64,000 bases of DNA, taken from Syngnathus acus. Taxonomy: Eukaryota; Chordata; Actinopteri; Syngnathiformes; Syngnathidae. The stretch lies in the NCBI RefSeq assembly GCF_901709675.1, contig NC_051089.1, positions 21,243,508 to 21,307,507 on the forward strand. Reading direction: 5' to 3'. Below, one piece after another: positions 1 through 11,312 of this stretch (its first letter is position 1; every line of letters starts with the position of its first letter). A model generated the notes under the pieces. It was not told the origin of the DNA. It was given only the letters and a program-made list of their open reading frames with translations, and ran no database searches. The position numbers were made by a program, and so were the translations under genes.

Positions 1-275
1 GCCGGGTCCATACGCGGAGTTGCTGCTGGCTAGCTTGCACCCTGCTCAGAAGCTCTTGGCACGCTTTCTTTCTGCTGTCTCCCGCAGGGTATTTTGATGC
101 AAAGGTAGCGTGGCGCGTGTCGAAGTGCCGCTTTACATTCGACCGTTTCAACGATGTAATTTTGTCATTGCAAATTAGACACACCGCAGAACCCGGTCTC
201 TCCACAAAGGCGAATTCTTCGGTCCATTCGTCCTGAAATGTACGATACTCGTCGTCTTTTTTTTCTTTTCGCCAT
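1..275 (-). pseudogene. hAT transposase N-terminal fragment
   Basis: Minus-strand start of the transposase from ATG at 273-275. The BED zinc-finger cysteine codon is intact here (TGC at 170-172), unlike the full copy at 13312. However, an extra base in an A-run just after the start (8 versus 7 T on the + strand) shifts the frame, so this copy is also dead. Confidence 0.65.
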
Positions 276-565
276 CTTCTTCGTCGAAGGGTTAGCTTTG
301 AGCTAATGACCGAGCAGACGCAGTCTCAGACTGATTCAAAAGGGGGCGGGGCGTTTACCTGTTTTACCCAGCAACGGCAAACGTAGGCCAGTATCATCCA
401 ATTAAAATAATGGACAATTGCTCCTGCAGCCCTGAACAGGACATGCACAGTGAAAAATCGATGGATGGATTAAAACAAGTGAGAATATTTTGTTTTATCT
501 GCGAGCCATATGCAATCATCAAAAGAGCCACATCTGGCTCGCGAGCCATAGGTTCCCGACCCCTG
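1..565 (-). mobile_element. hAT transposon, terminal part (window-truncated)
   Basis: Nearly identical to 13142-13706 of the complete hAT element in this window. It ends with the same terminal repeat AGGTTCCCGACCCCTG at 565. The other end lies outside the window. It sits inside a CGACTTA-type repeat: bases 566 onward match 44558 onward. Confidence 0.85.
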
Positions 566-745
566 GTTTAGCTTGTTGTTGCTCGTTCATGTCTGTTCTT
601 GGTGTTGGATTTTGTCGAATAAATTTCCCCCAAAATGCGACTTATACACCGGAGCAACTTATATATGTTTTTTTTTCACTTTATTGTGCATTTTATGGCT
701 GATGCGACGTATATTCCGGAGCGACTTTTAGTCCGTAAAATACGG
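566..745 (+). mobile_element. CCGTA-terminus repeat, CGACTTA family (3' part)
   Basis: Contains aaaatgcgacttatacacc, gcgacgtatattccggagcgac and ends gtccgtaaaatacgg followed by TA. The same sequence recurs at 44558-44735 and, diverged, at 22590-22856. Its left part was separated by insertion of the hAT at 1-565. Confidence 0.75.
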
Positions 746-747
746 TA

Positions 748-1993
748 ATTGTAAATAACATGTTAATGTAACTTTTACTATCTAAGAAAAAAAAAATACT
801 CAAACGGAATACCTAAGACTTGGTGATAATTCAGTAACAATATACTATATCATGATAGACACAGTATAATATCGCTTAAAAAAATCAGGACGCATACCCC
901 ACCCCGGTGTAGGTACCAGATCTACTTCAGATTGACTGTTGATGACATCACGCGATGGCAACTCCAACTGAACAAACTACACTAAACCCCAACAAATTAC
1001 AGTAATGATATATTTGAGTTTTCTGAATATGCATCATTCACATTGTAATACAGAGAATAACGGTCGTATAATATTGACTGAAATATTGATTTGCTATAAT
1101 GTAATACTGTGCCTCAATAGATGAAAATAATGTTTTTCTTTGCTTTGTTTTTCTTTGCTCATTGAATTCACTTTGAGGTTTGAACATAATTGCACATTTG
1201 TAATACAGAGATTAACAACAAACTGGACCGTAATATTGAGATGTTCATTTTTAATATAAAATATCTACCCTGGAAAGATCTCTATTAGAAGCAGTAAAGA
1301 AACGATAATTTGAGCTCAAAAATGTATTTTGAGATCACAAGAACCATTTTTGCAAACCTTGTCCGCCTAACCAGACGTGCCGAACCACAGAAAAAGAAAG
1401 AGTCGTCACGTGCGCTCGTGCACCAGAGTGTGTGCAGCATACGTACTGAATGCTGAATGAACGCGTAACTTGTTCAAATTAATGACTGGTCACGTTAGTG
1501 TAATTCTTGCAACATCATGCGTAGTAACACGGTAAAACACCTTCAGATTGGAAATGTGTTGTTCAAGTAAAGGATTTGTTAGCTCTGCTGTTACCACCTC
1601 CAATCCTCTCAGCGTTGCACTTAACGGGCAAGTAAAAAATGTCTTATGACATATTCATCTAAAAAGATTAGGTCACATCTACAGTACAATTATACAGTAG
1701 TACATAAAAAAATCAGATTGGCTAAAACATTAATTTATTAGAAACATAGTTCATGCAGCTATCATACCTGGCATCTCCATGATTTTATAATCGGGGATTT
1801 CATAACATATTAAACATAAACAGAAGCCCAGACAACAAACCAACAAAAATACACTTGACATTATAGTATATATTCTTTTATTATGAACACTGAACAGTGT
1901 GAAATAGATTGAAACATAATCAAAAGCTTTGGAAAAAAAATCTAATTTTGACCTTATTTGAATCTAATCTTTCACTGAAGGTCCAAATTGAAA
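748..1993. other. AT-rich non-coding stretch
   Basis: No exon, RNA gene or recognisable element seen; probably brsk2 intron. Confidence 0.5.
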
Positions 1994-2582
1994 TACAGTG
2001 GAGCCTCGGTTTTCAAACACAATCCGTTCTAGAAGGCTGTTCGAGAAGTGAATCGTTCGAATTCCGAATCATATTTTCCCATTACAAATAATGGAGAAAA
2101 AAAAGTAATCCGTTCCAAGCCAGAAAAACCCCCCACCTTTTTTAAGCATTTTTTCATTTGCGCATTTTTGTCCAATCGCGCAACTGCAGCGCACCGCCGA
2201 ACGCGCAACCTTAGCCCGTCGCCGACCGCGCAACTGCACTGCGCTGGTCGCATTATTGTGACAGAGCCGTCGCTGAAATTTAGAAAATATTTTTAAAGTC
2301 CTGATGTACTTTCCAAAATTTAAGTGGACATCAGTGCGCAGGGAGCTTAATTTTGTCCGATCGCGCAACTGCAGCGCACCGCCGAACGCGCAACCCTTGC
2401 GCACCGCCGACCGCGCAACTGCACCGCGCTGGTCGCATTATTGTGACAGAGCGGTCGCTAAAATTTTGATTTTTCTTTTTAAAGTCCTAATGTACTTTCC
2501 AAAATTTAAGGGGACCTCAGTGCGCAGGGAGCTTAATTTAGTCCGATCGCGCAACCGCAGCACGACGGGCGCTCAGTGTCGC

Positions 2583-3028
2583 TGTCAGGCTTCGGGGTGG
2601 AGTAATGGAGCGAGGCGACCAAGTGCAGCTTGGACCAGGGTTTATTGTGGAAACCAAAAGGACAGACTCGGCAAACTGACGTGACTTGACAACAAACTAA
2701 CAGGACTGACCGACCAAAACGTGAAACAAAAGACAGGAACCAAACAATCCGCGTGACAGTGAGACATGCATTGTCCACATCTCATGCAATGCTCCGACGG
2801 CGAGTGACGCACAAACAGAACTTAAATACAACACAGGTAACGAGAGGCAGGTGAGTGTGATTACACTGATCATGGGTACACAGGAAGGGAGGGGCGAGCA
2901 CACAGACACTGACAAACTATGGACATGATCAGGGACACATAGCAAAAAGGGGGGACGAGACATGACAGAACCCGAACAGAAACCATGGCAACCTAGACAT
3001 CTAACAAAACTGGGGACGAGACATGACA
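2583..3028 (-). repeat. LTR (3' LTR in element orientation)
   Basis: Copy of 4059-4506 in direct orientation; ends TGTCAGG/ATGACA. A G-rich tract (minus strand GTGGGGGGGTTC at 3029-3040) directly precedes it and is a possible polypurine tract. Confidence 0.85.
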
Positions 3029-3288
3029 GAACCCCCCCACAAGGGACGGCCCCCCAACATCCCAAAAAACCAACCCCCCACGGCGGCACGCGGGGGGAAA
3101 GCGCACCAGTCCAAATGGCCCTACTGGTTTTCGAAGAGGTTTGAACGGCGCACGGCGGCGACTGGGGGAACAACCGCACTCGGCGGCAACTTGGGGGACA
3201 GAACTGCACGGAGCGGCGGTCAGGGACCCAGGGCCGCAATCGCGGCACACACTGGGGGCCTGACGCGCAGTCGGCAGCAACTTTGGGG

Positions 3289-3627
3289 GACATGAACCGC
3301 ACACGGGCGGCGACACGGGGGACATGAACCGCACTCGGGCGGCGACACAGGGGACATGAACCGCACTCGGGCGGCGACACGGGGGACATGAACCGCACTC
3401 GGGCGGCGACACGGGGGACATGAACCGCACTCTGGCGGCGACACGGGGGACATGAACCGCACTCTGGCGGCGACACGGGGGACATGAACCGCACTCTGGC
3501 GGCGACACGGGGGACATGAACCGCACTCTGGCGGCGACACGGGGGACATGAACCGCACTCTGGCGGCGACACGGGGGACTTGAACCGCACTCTGGCGGCG
3601 ACATGAACCACACTCGGGCGGCGACAC
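3289..3627. repeat. 32-bp minisatellite inside the LTR element
   Basis: About ten copies of a unit containing gacatgaaccgcactc and ggcggcgacac at an exact 32-base step (3321, 3353, 3385, 3417, 3449, 3481...). Because 32 is not a multiple of three, the unit is open in all frames and generates long false ORFs of 335 residues on the minus strand. Confidence 0.9.
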
Positions 3628-4046
3628 GGGGAACGGAACCGTGCTCGGCGGAAACTTGAAAAGTCAGAGCCGCAATTGGCGGCAGTTTGAAGTCCGGACC
3701 GCAATCAGCGGCAATTGGAAGGCGGAGCTGTGCGCAGCGGCAAGAGTCAGCACGCGCTGCAGCAGTGGGGGTGGGGCCATGGACGATCGCGGGTCCGGTG
3801 CAGCTGGCTTGAATCTGGCGACGCCCGCGGGTCCTGCAACGCTGAGGTGGAGCCCGATGGCGACCGCAAGTCTGATGACGCTGGGAGGCACTCCGATGGC
3901 GGCCGCGTGTCCGGCGTCGCGGCAGCGGAGTCCGATGGCGACAGCGGAGCCGATCGCGCTGGAACCTGCTCGGACGATGGGCGTGGATCGGGCGTCGCAA
4001 TGGGAGCTGATGGTAGAGGGAGGTCCAAGCGCTGGTCGCTGTAGTG

Positions 4047-4057
4047 GTCGGAGCATT
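4047..4057 (-). other. self-priming primer-binding site
   Basis: Minus-strand AATGCTCCGAC, one base inside the upstream LTR, is the exact reverse complement of GTCGGAGCATT at 4274-4264, 30 bases after the TATA-like motif. This fits RNA self-priming as known for Tf1 and proposed for vertebrate sushi elements. No tRNA match was recognised. Confidence 0.6.
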
Positions 4058-4058
4058 C

Positions 4059-4506
4059 TGTCAGGCTTCGGGGTGGAGTAATGGAGCGAGGCGACCAAGT
4101 GCAGCTTGGACCAGGGTTTATTGTGGAAACCAAAAGGACAGACTCGGCAAACTGACGTGACTTAACAACAAACTAACAGGACTGACCGACCAAAACGTGA
4201 AACAAAAGACAGGAACCAAACAATCCGCGTGACAGTGAGACATGCATTGTCCACATCTCATGCAATGCTCCGACGGCGAGTGACACACAAACAGAACTTA
4301 AATACAACACAGGTAACGAGAGGCAGGTGAGTGTGATTACACTGATCATGGGTACACAGGAAGGGAGGGGCGAGCACACAGACACACTGACAAACTATGG
4401 ACATGATCAGGGACACATAGCAAAAAGGGGGGAAGAGACATGACAGAACCCGAACAGAAACCATGGCAACCTAGACATCTAACAAAACTGGGGACGAGAC
4501 ATGACA
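4059..4506 (-). repeat. LTR (5' LTR in element orientation)
   Basis: On the minus strand it carries a TATA-like TATTTAAG (4304-4297), then 30 bases later GTCGGAGCATT (4274-4264), the probable start of R, and AATAAA (4122-4117). Confidence 0.85.
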
Positions 4507-4782
4507 GTCGCATTGCTTTAGGAGAGTCTTTGTGTTTTAGGATGGCTTTACTGCTCCCACTTGCTTCCTTTGGAGGCATGATTAGAGTTGATGCAATCCT
4601 CAGAGTAACGACAACGTAATAACGAACGGAGTGAGTAGGCATGCGGGTCCTCTCGGCTCATCTCGCGAGGTTCGACAACCGAATTTCGTCCGACATCCGA
4701 AGCAAAAAAATCTCGAATTTTTTTTGTTCGAATACCGATTTGTCCGAGAACCGGGACATTCGAAAACCGCGGCTCCACTGTA

Positions 4783-5667
4783 CAGGCCAACTTTCCATTT
4801 TGGTTTCATATTTTTTATGCGACTCCGGAGGAATCTTACCACATGTGACTAGTTCATATGGAATAACATGACATAGGTGAGTTGCTGGCAAATCCACTTA
4901 TGAGGCCAAAACATTCCATTTTGTGCCCCTGGGTAACTACTTTGCTGATTTGGCAGTTTGTTTTGGCTCATTATCTTTCTGCAAAGTAAAGTCGCTACCA
5001 ATTCATTATGGGTGTATTTTCATTAACTTCGTTAACAAAACATTTTTGTAGACTTACTTAATTTTCCTGCTGCCATCATGTGTTGCATGAATGAAGATGA
5101 ATAAAAGTCTGCCAGAATAAGCCATGTAAGGCAAACACATGACATTGTGGGTTTCAGAGATGAGCTTGTATAATTGTTATCATGAGCACATACTTCCTTT
5201 CATGAAACGTGAGCTTTTCCATCACTTTTGTAAGGGTTCATTTTGGTCTGAACTCTAGAAAATCCAATCCATATAACTTTCCCACAGATTTTTTCGGCTA
5301 GACTTTTTGTCCAATCTTATGGTTTGTCTTAGTGCTTTTGTTGGTGATCAATAAGGGTTATTAAACGCTACTCAGTGTCGCTCCAAGCAGGAAGACTGGG
5401 AACATGTGATAGCAGTTGCCTGAATTATTCAATTGAACTACTTCACGTTCATTTTCATTAGCATAAATAAGTGATGGAATGTGTAGTCAAACAAAGAAGT
5501 GTTTGTTTTGCACATAAATTTGATAAGATACTTTAAGGGAGTCACGCTAGCTGCTTAATCATTATACAATGAATCAACACAGACCGATAAGTCATTGAGC
5601 AAATGTCACAATAATGACTCCATTAAGCCATGTTTGGAAAAATTATTCAGAAAAATTAATGACTGGG

Positions 5668-5738
<71 letters not shown>

Positions 5739-6588
5739 TTATCTATCTCTATCTCACAATAACTTAAAATTGTGTTTTCTATCTTCAGTATTAAAATTTG
5801 GGAGCCCCTGTCTGTATTTTAAGCCTGGTGTTATTGTCGTCTGTCCTCATATTTTTACTTTGATGCAAATCAAGATGTAAATATTTTTGATACTACTCCA
5901 ACAGTCAACCATAATTACGTCTTCATTTTTTAATCATTAATTAAGTTACTGTTTTAACAGTACGTATTTAGGTTCATGAAAAACATTTATTCTTTAACTC
6001 TTTTACTCTATTGTGTTTTCGAAGTGTTTAGGTTCATGAAAAACCAGCAAATGTTGACAAAGTGACATTTTTCTTTCATGTGTGTTTGTGTTTTCGGAAG
6101 AGATATTTTACCATTTTTTCATGCTTTTGTAGAACAGCTGAGCTCTGAACAATGTAACATATTTGGCCTTCATACAGTGTTACAGGCTCACTTTTTTAAC
6201 CCAATACAGTAATTGTGCCGGCAAAAAAAATATCGTGGCCACCCAGCCTTCCATCCTTTTTCTCATCTACTTACAGCATAAAGAAAAAAGATGTCTAGCC
6301 ATGCAGCTCAAACCAGCAAACTAATAGTTTACATTCATTAAGCAATATTGCATTTAGTTTTATTCATATAACAAAGTTCAGGTTCCCAATGTTATGCAAT
6401 ACCAGCGTGGGAAAATGGCAAAATATTCAATACGTTTTTCTGTGGTGACCTAAAAGGTTGGCTCTTCAATCATTCCTTCTTCAGTGTGTTGGCTGCTGGC
6501 TGTATTCTCTTTGAGTGGGTATGGTGTGTGATTTAGTGAATCACTTTAAGTTGTCCGCAGCATCAACCCCTGTGTGTCTCTTTTACAG
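4783..6588. other. brsk2 intron with CT microsatellite
   Basis: AT-rich sequence with no exon recognised; contains (CT)n at 5671-5736. Confidence 0.5.
5671..5736. repeat. (CT)n microsatellite
   Basis: About 33 uninterrupted CT units. Confidence 0.95.
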
Positions 6589-6622
6589 ATCGCCGCACTA
6601 CGCCTGCCCAGAGGTTATCAGG
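6589..6622 (+). CDS. brsk2: brsk2 exon: activation-segment end, SPHYACPEVIR
   Basis: Short 34-nt exon after a pyrimidine-rich acceptor (ctcttttacag) and before gtaagt. The first base completes a glycine codon from the preceding exon, outside the window, and the rest reads SPHYACPEVIR. This is the P+1 loop and the APE-like CPE motif that closes the kinase activation segment, where substrate binds. The LKB1 target threonine lies a few residues earlier, in the missing upstream exon. The exon ends in phase 0, matching the next exon at 9677. The sequence is identical to the corresponding vertebrate BRSK segment as I recall it. Confidence 0.9.
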
Positions 6623-7528
6623 GTAAGTGCTCTCTCTTTTGGCCCCTCTCTGTTTGCTGTCTTTTATGAAAAGTGGTGGCAAACTCCTGCAGCAGCTGTT
6701 ACGTCATTGTTGTATCCTCTCAGCTTTCACTTTAGTGTATTCATTTTTTTCTGGCCTCAGTCTATTTTGCCTGACTGGGAAAAATACACTTTATGTCACT
6801 GCTGCTTTTATATTATTTATGACAGGGGTCACCAACCTTTCTTAAACCGAGAGCTACTTCCTGGGTATTGATTAAGGCAAAGGGCTACCAGTTTGACACA
6901 CACTTCTGAAATAGCCAATTTGCTCAATTTGGCTTTCACTGTGTGTTATTATTGTCATTTCCAGTTCACATGTAAGTGTGATTTTAGAATAGCAAAAATA
7001 CAGTCAAACCTTGGTTTTTGACCACAATCCGTTCCAGAAGGCGGTTCGAGAAGTGAATCGGTCGAATTCCGAATCTATTTTTCCCATTACAAATAATATA
7101 ATTTTTTTTTATCCGTTTCAAGACAAAAAAAACCCTGCGTTTTTTAAGCATTTTTTCATTTGCGCATATTTGTCCGATCGCGCAACTGCAGCGCACCGCC
7201 GAACGCGCAACCGTCGCTTAAATTTAGAAAATATTTTTAAATTCCTGATGTACTTTCCAAAATTTAAGTGGACCTAAGTGCGCAGGGAGTTTAATTTTGT
7301 CCGATCGCGCAACTGCAGCGCACCGCCGAACGTGCAACACTAGCGCGTCGCTGACCGCGCAACTGCACCACGCTAGTCGCATTATTGTGACAGAGCCGTC
7401 GCTGATGTACTTTCCAAAATTTAAGTGGACCACAGTGCGCAGGGAGCTTAATTTGGTCTGATCGCGCAACCGCAGCGCGCCGGGCGCTCACTGTCGCATT
7501 GCTTTAAGAGCGTCTTTGTGTTTTAGGA

Positions 7529-7599
7529 TAAGATAAGATAAGATAATCCTTTATTATTCCCTCAATGGGGAAACTCCTGTGTTAGCAGCAGTACACTTA

Positions 7600-7631
<32 letters not shown>

Positions 7632-8727
7632 GCATGCGGGGAAGGGGGTAAAAGATTTAAAAAGTAAAAGATATATATAATTAAAAAATATGGACAGAAT
7701 ATACACAATACACAATATACAGTGGAGATAAAAAAATATTAGATAAAAAAATAGTGCAAAGGAAGAAAAACAGTGCAAAAAAAGCAGGTAAAAAGAGTGT
7801 GAGGTAGACAGATATTGCACATATGATTGCACATATGGCTATTGCACGTTATTATTGCATGTTATTATTGTCCGTTAGCTACAGTGGTCGGCCTGGTTGT
7901 ACAGTCTGATGGCAGCAGGGAGGAAGGACCTGCGATGCCTCTCGGTGGTGCATCGTGGGTGACGAAGCCGGTCACTGATGGAGCTCTCTAGGGCTCTGAC
8001 AGTCTCATGAAGGGGGTGGGAGACATTGTCCATGATGGAGGACAGCTTAGCCGCCATCCTCCTCTCCCCCACCACCTCCACCCGGTCCAGACTGCAGCCC
8101 AGGATAGAGCCGGCTTTCTTCACCACCTTGTCCAGCCTCTTCCTCTCCGCTGCAGTGATGCCGCTGCTCCAGCAGACCACCCCATAAAAAATGGCGGATG
8201 CCACCACAGAGTCGTAGAAGGTCCTCAGGAGGCCGTCCCTCACTCCGAAGGACCTCAGTCTGCGCAGCAGGTGGAGTCTGCTTTGGCCCTTCTTGTATAG
8301 GGCCTGAGTGTTAACAGTCCAGTCCAGTTTATTGTTCAGGTGAACACCCAGGTACTTGTAAGAGTCCACAATCTCTATGTCCGTTCCCTGGATGTTCACC
8401 GGCGAGGGGGGGACTTTGCGCCGGCGGAAGTCCGCCACCAGCTCCTTTGTTTTTCCAGAGTTAATCTGGAGGCGGTTCCGCTGGCACCAGTCCACGAATC
8501 TGTGATTCAGTTCTCGGTACTCCGTCTCGTCTCCGTTGTTAATGAGACCGACGATGGCGGAGTCGTCCGAGAACTTCTGGAGGTGGCAGGTTGATGTGTG
8601 GTGGGTGAAGTCAGCTGTGTAGATGGTGAAGAGGAGGGGGGCCAGGAGCTCCTGTGCTGCAGACCACCGTGTCAGACACACGGCCTCCTGTCCTCACAAA
8701 CTGTGGTCTGTTTGTGAGGAAGTCCAG
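7529..8727 (-). mobile_element. Rex1-like LINE, 5'-truncated
   Basis: Minus-strand LINE fragment ending in TTATCTTATCTTATC repeats at its 3' end, inserted between 'gtgttttaggat' and 'ggctttactgctccc' of the pogo-like element (the first copy at 4534 shows the uninterrupted site). AGGAT appears at both borders and may be the duplication. A CA repeat lies at 7603-7630. Confidence 0.75.
7875..8681 (-). pseudogene. LINE reverse transcriptase C-terminal part
   Basis: A 268-codon open frame with RT features: LLFTIYTADF, KFSDDSAIVG (FxDD catalytic box, with FSDD for the usual FADD), YKYLGVHLNNKLDW and SRLHLLRRLRSFGV. This is the pattern of fish Rex1/Babar (CR1/L2-group) LINEs. The endonuclease, the RT fingers and probably the start are missing, so it cannot be autonomous. 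The Met start is arbitrary. Confidence 0.75.
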
Positions 8728-9210
8728 GATGGCTTTACTGCTCCCATTTGCTTTCTTTGGAGGCATAATTAGGGGTTAATACAATCCTCAAAGTAACGAA
8801 AATACAATAACAACGGAGTCAGTCGGCATCCGGGCCGCGCGGTCGGGTTTTTTCGGGTCCTCCCGGCTCATCTCGTGAGGTTCGACCTCCAAATTTTGTT
8901 CGACAACCGAAGCAAAAAAATCTCTAATTTTTTGTTCGAATTCCAATTTGTTCGAGAACCGGGACGTTCGAAAACCGAGGTTTGACTGTAAAATAGATAG
9001 ATGCAGCTCACTGACAAGTGCCGCTATTTGAGCTAATTTTAGAACAGTCCTGTGGGCGACTCATGCGGTCCTCACGAGCGACCTAGTGCCCGCGGGCAGC
9101 GTGTTGGTGACCCCTGATTTATGATATAGTCTTACAATTTTTGGCTCTCCTAGTTTGCATGTTTTATACCAGGAGTCACCAACTTATTTGAAATTGAGCG
9201 ACCCATTTGC

Positions 9211-9356
9211 TTTCCATCCATCCATCCATCCATCCATTTTCTGTACCACTTGTCCCCACGGGGGTCGCGGGCTTGCTGGAGCCTAAGTCATCGGGCAGTA
9301 GGCGGGGGACACCCTGAACCGGTTGCCAGCCAATCGCAGGGCACACAGAGACATGA
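9211..9356 (+). repeat. dispersed 'GGGGTCGCGGGC' repeat
   Basis: tccatccatccatcc, then ctgtacc-cttgtcccc, cgggggtcgcgggcttgctgg, ggcagtaggcgggggacacc and ccagccaatcgcagggcaca. The same order recurs at 58026, 58203, 58645 (inverted) and 60450. Only the first half is present here. Confidence 0.85.
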
Positions 9357-9676
9357 CATTTGTTCAAATTTTACATTAACTGAGCTCAGATATGCTAAGC
9401 AAATTTTTGTTACATTTGTGTGAAATACAATATTTAAAATACTTTTGACTGATGCCGATTACAATCTGGCATACTACCAGGATCATGCAAAGTAGAATAC
9501 ACAACAGCAGCTTTTTTTACATGCCATATACAGTATGTGCGCTTGTGTTTGTCATCCAAAAAAGATGGACCCAAGACACAAATTGTAGTGATTTGTAGTT
9601 TAGTAAACAGTCTCCAGTTATATTTTATATCATATTTATTTTGCTGTGTTTTTCTTTCTCAAACTATGTCTACAAG

Positions 9677-9745
9677 GGGGAGAAGTATGATGGCCGAAAA
9701 GCAGACGCATGGAGCTGTGGAGTCATCTTGTTTGCACTCTTAGTG
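9677..9745 (+). CDS. brsk2: brsk2 exon: kinase subdomain IX
   Basis: 69-nt exon, phase 0 at both ends, coding [20 protein letters not shown] followed by LLV. It holds kinase subdomain IX, whose Asp (in KAD) stabilises the catalytic loop, and the start of helix F. The acceptor is tacaag and the donor gtgagt. Human BRSK2 has Val where this protein has Ala in ADAWSCG; this is conservative, but the site is usually Val or Ile in the family, so it is either lineage-specific or an assembly error. The next coding residues, GALPFDDDN, are in exon 15491, beyond a 5.7-kb intron filled with transposons. Confidence 0.92.
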
Positions 9746-10055
9746 GTGAGTTGTTTTTTTATTCCACCGGGTTGGTTTCATAAATGTTTTTACTGTCAAG
9801 TCTTGTGTTGAAGTGTTCTGTTTGCAGAATACATGTGACAGTTTTATTTTATTTGGGATAACTGTGTTGTGATGAAAATACTGTATTCTGTTCACCGAGA
9901 AAACTGTATAAATGTCATCCTTTTCCCCTCCACTGCACCGAGCCTATTGTGTTTAACTGAGAAACATAACTAATCAAACAGAAGACGAGCAGGATGGAAT
10001 TTAGTAAACACGATCAAGGGTTTATTCATCGCATAATTCAAGTGACAGAAGTTGC

Positions 10056-10434
10056 TGTCACGGAACGGATGGAGCAGGGCGACCAAATGCAGCTTGGACC
10101 AGGATTTATTGAGGGAAAAGGGAAGTGGAACGAAGCATCAAGGGAAACAGACGGGAACTAGCACACTAATAACATGACGGACTGACCGACAGGGATGGCA
10201 AACAGAAACAGACTCGATAAAGACAGGAACCAAAAAGACATCAATGATCTGACAGGGAGTGACACGCAGACAGGACGTAAATACGACAGGTAACAAGAGG
10301 CAGGTGAGAATAATCAAACTAATCATGGGCACACAGGAGGGGAGGGGCGGGCACACAGGAGGGGAGGGGCGGGCACACAGACGGAAACCATGACAACAGA
10401 CACATAGTGGAACGGCTGGGGACGAGACGTGACA
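10056..10434 (-). mobile_element. solo LTR, gypsy-like
   Basis: TGTCACGG...CGTGACA flanked by the 5-bp duplication GTTGC (10051-10055, 10435-10439). Shares the arrangement (gcgaccaa-tgcagcttggacc, taaata) with the LTRs at 2583 and 4059. It includes a 24-bp duplication (acacaggaggggaggggcgggc twice near 10330-10375). Confidence 0.85.
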
Positions 10435-10439
10435 GTTGC

Positions 10440-11184
10440 ATTCTGTAGCAATATTAGCATTTGTAAGTAGACACTGATTCCAAAGTACTTTACATAATTT
10501 ACATACACATACATATACATTAGAGCCCAAATAATATTTAATATCAATTCAGTTTTTTTCCACACAGCTACAGAAACAAAATTCAATGACGTTTTAGTTG
10601 TGGGAGATGTGTGTTGCGTAAAGCTCACTCCCCATGTGTTTCATTTGGATTACACATTCACTGTCAGTGGCCATCTGGCTCCATCCTGCTCATTTTACTG
10701 ACGTCACTGAGTGATCTCCTCAGCTGGAGAGCAGAGAGTCACAGAGTTGCTTCATCATCACTGGTGACCAATATCTTTTACACATGGCATCATCCTCTGT
10801 CAAAGTTCAACTAATCAATAAGCATCTGACATGCTCTTTCCCTGACAACAGAAGGATAGTTTTTTTTTTGGTGAAAGTGCTCTTTGATTTGTCAAATTAC
10901 ACTGCCACTAGACCTTTAAAATCCCACAACTACTGTGGGCCAGTTTTCCACGGGATCATTTTAAATGACAGTTGGAGTTTCTGTGTTTGACCTAGTTGCA
11001 TCACAACTTCTTGCGCTGATGACGTAAATAGGCTTCAGAACAGTGTAAATTTGTGAGTGTTTGTAATCCCCATTGAATGGTGATCAAATATTGTGTTTGA
11101 CATTTTCATTCAAATAATAGCAGATTTTTTTTACTGATGTTGTGGAGAGAAAACAAACTCCAGCCGAATCGGCCACTACAGGTT
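10440..11184. other. brsk2 intron, nothing recognised
   Basis: No exon or known repeat seen. Confidence 0.4.
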
Positions 11185-11312
11185 AGTTAAAGGCCATATC
11201 ATAGAAATGTGTCTTTAAACGTGTCTTAAATGTTTCTACTGAGGTAGCAGTTCTAATATCCATTGGTAGGGCATTCCAAAGCTCTGGAGCCCGAATAGAA
11301 AATGCTCTAGAC

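Larger units (their letters stand above)
2583..4506 (-). mobile_element. non-autonomous gypsy-like LTR retrotransposon
   Basis: Two direct repeats (2583-3028 and 4059-4506) starting TGTCAGGC and ending ATGACA flank a 1030-bp internal region without gag or pol. A 5-bp duplication GTCGC (2578-2582 and 4507-4511) marks the insertion, and the empty site is seen in the sister pogo-like element near 7490. The LTRs differ by about three substitutions and one 2-bp indel, so insertion was recent. Orientation is minus: on that strand each LTR has TATTTAAG, then AATAAA. Just inside the upstream LTR lies an 11-base primer site (4047-4057) complementary to the presumed RNA start, as in self-priming Tf1/sushi elements. 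Confidence 0.85.
1996..4780 (+). mobile_element. pogo/Tigger-like DNA element, interrupted by an LTR element
   Basis: Flanked by TA (1994-1995 and 4781-4782) with terminal repeats CAGTGGAGCCTCGGTTTTC and, inverted, CAGTGGAGCCGCGGTTTTCG. A TA duplication with CAGT ends is typical of pogo/Tigger elements. It has no transposase. Inside is a GC-rich, about 186-bp tandem motif (gatcgcgcaactgcagcgcaccgcc) repeated at 2180-2560. A second copy is at 7001-8988. Confidence 0.75.
7001..8988 (+). mobile_element. pogo/Tigger-like element, second copy
   Basis: TA-flanked (6999-7000, 8989-8990) with ends CAGTCAAACCTTGGTTTTTG and, inverted, CAGTCAAACCTCGGTTTTCG. Internal sequence matches 1996-4780 outside the LTR insertion, and it is itself interrupted by a LINE at about 7529-8727. 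Confidence 0.8.
6823..9116. mobile_element. hAT element carrying nested pogo-like and LINE insertions
   Basis: Ends CAGGGGTCACCAACC and GTTGGTGACCCCTG, flanked by the 8-bp duplication ATTTATGA (6815-6822, 9117-9124). Without its insertion (7001-8988) it is about 300 bp with no coding capacity. A related degenerate end, aggagtcaccaacttattt, lies at 9171. Confidence 0.85.

Noticed and set aside
2697-4000. Two overlapping 335-codon minus-strand ORFs full of SPPECGSCPPCRR repeats
   Set aside because: They are produced by the 32-bp minisatellite (not a multiple of three), which is open in every frame and lies in the non-coding interior of an LTR element.
8007-8594. Plus-strand ORFs over the LINE
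   Set aside because: Shadows of the minus-strand reverse transcriptase frame.
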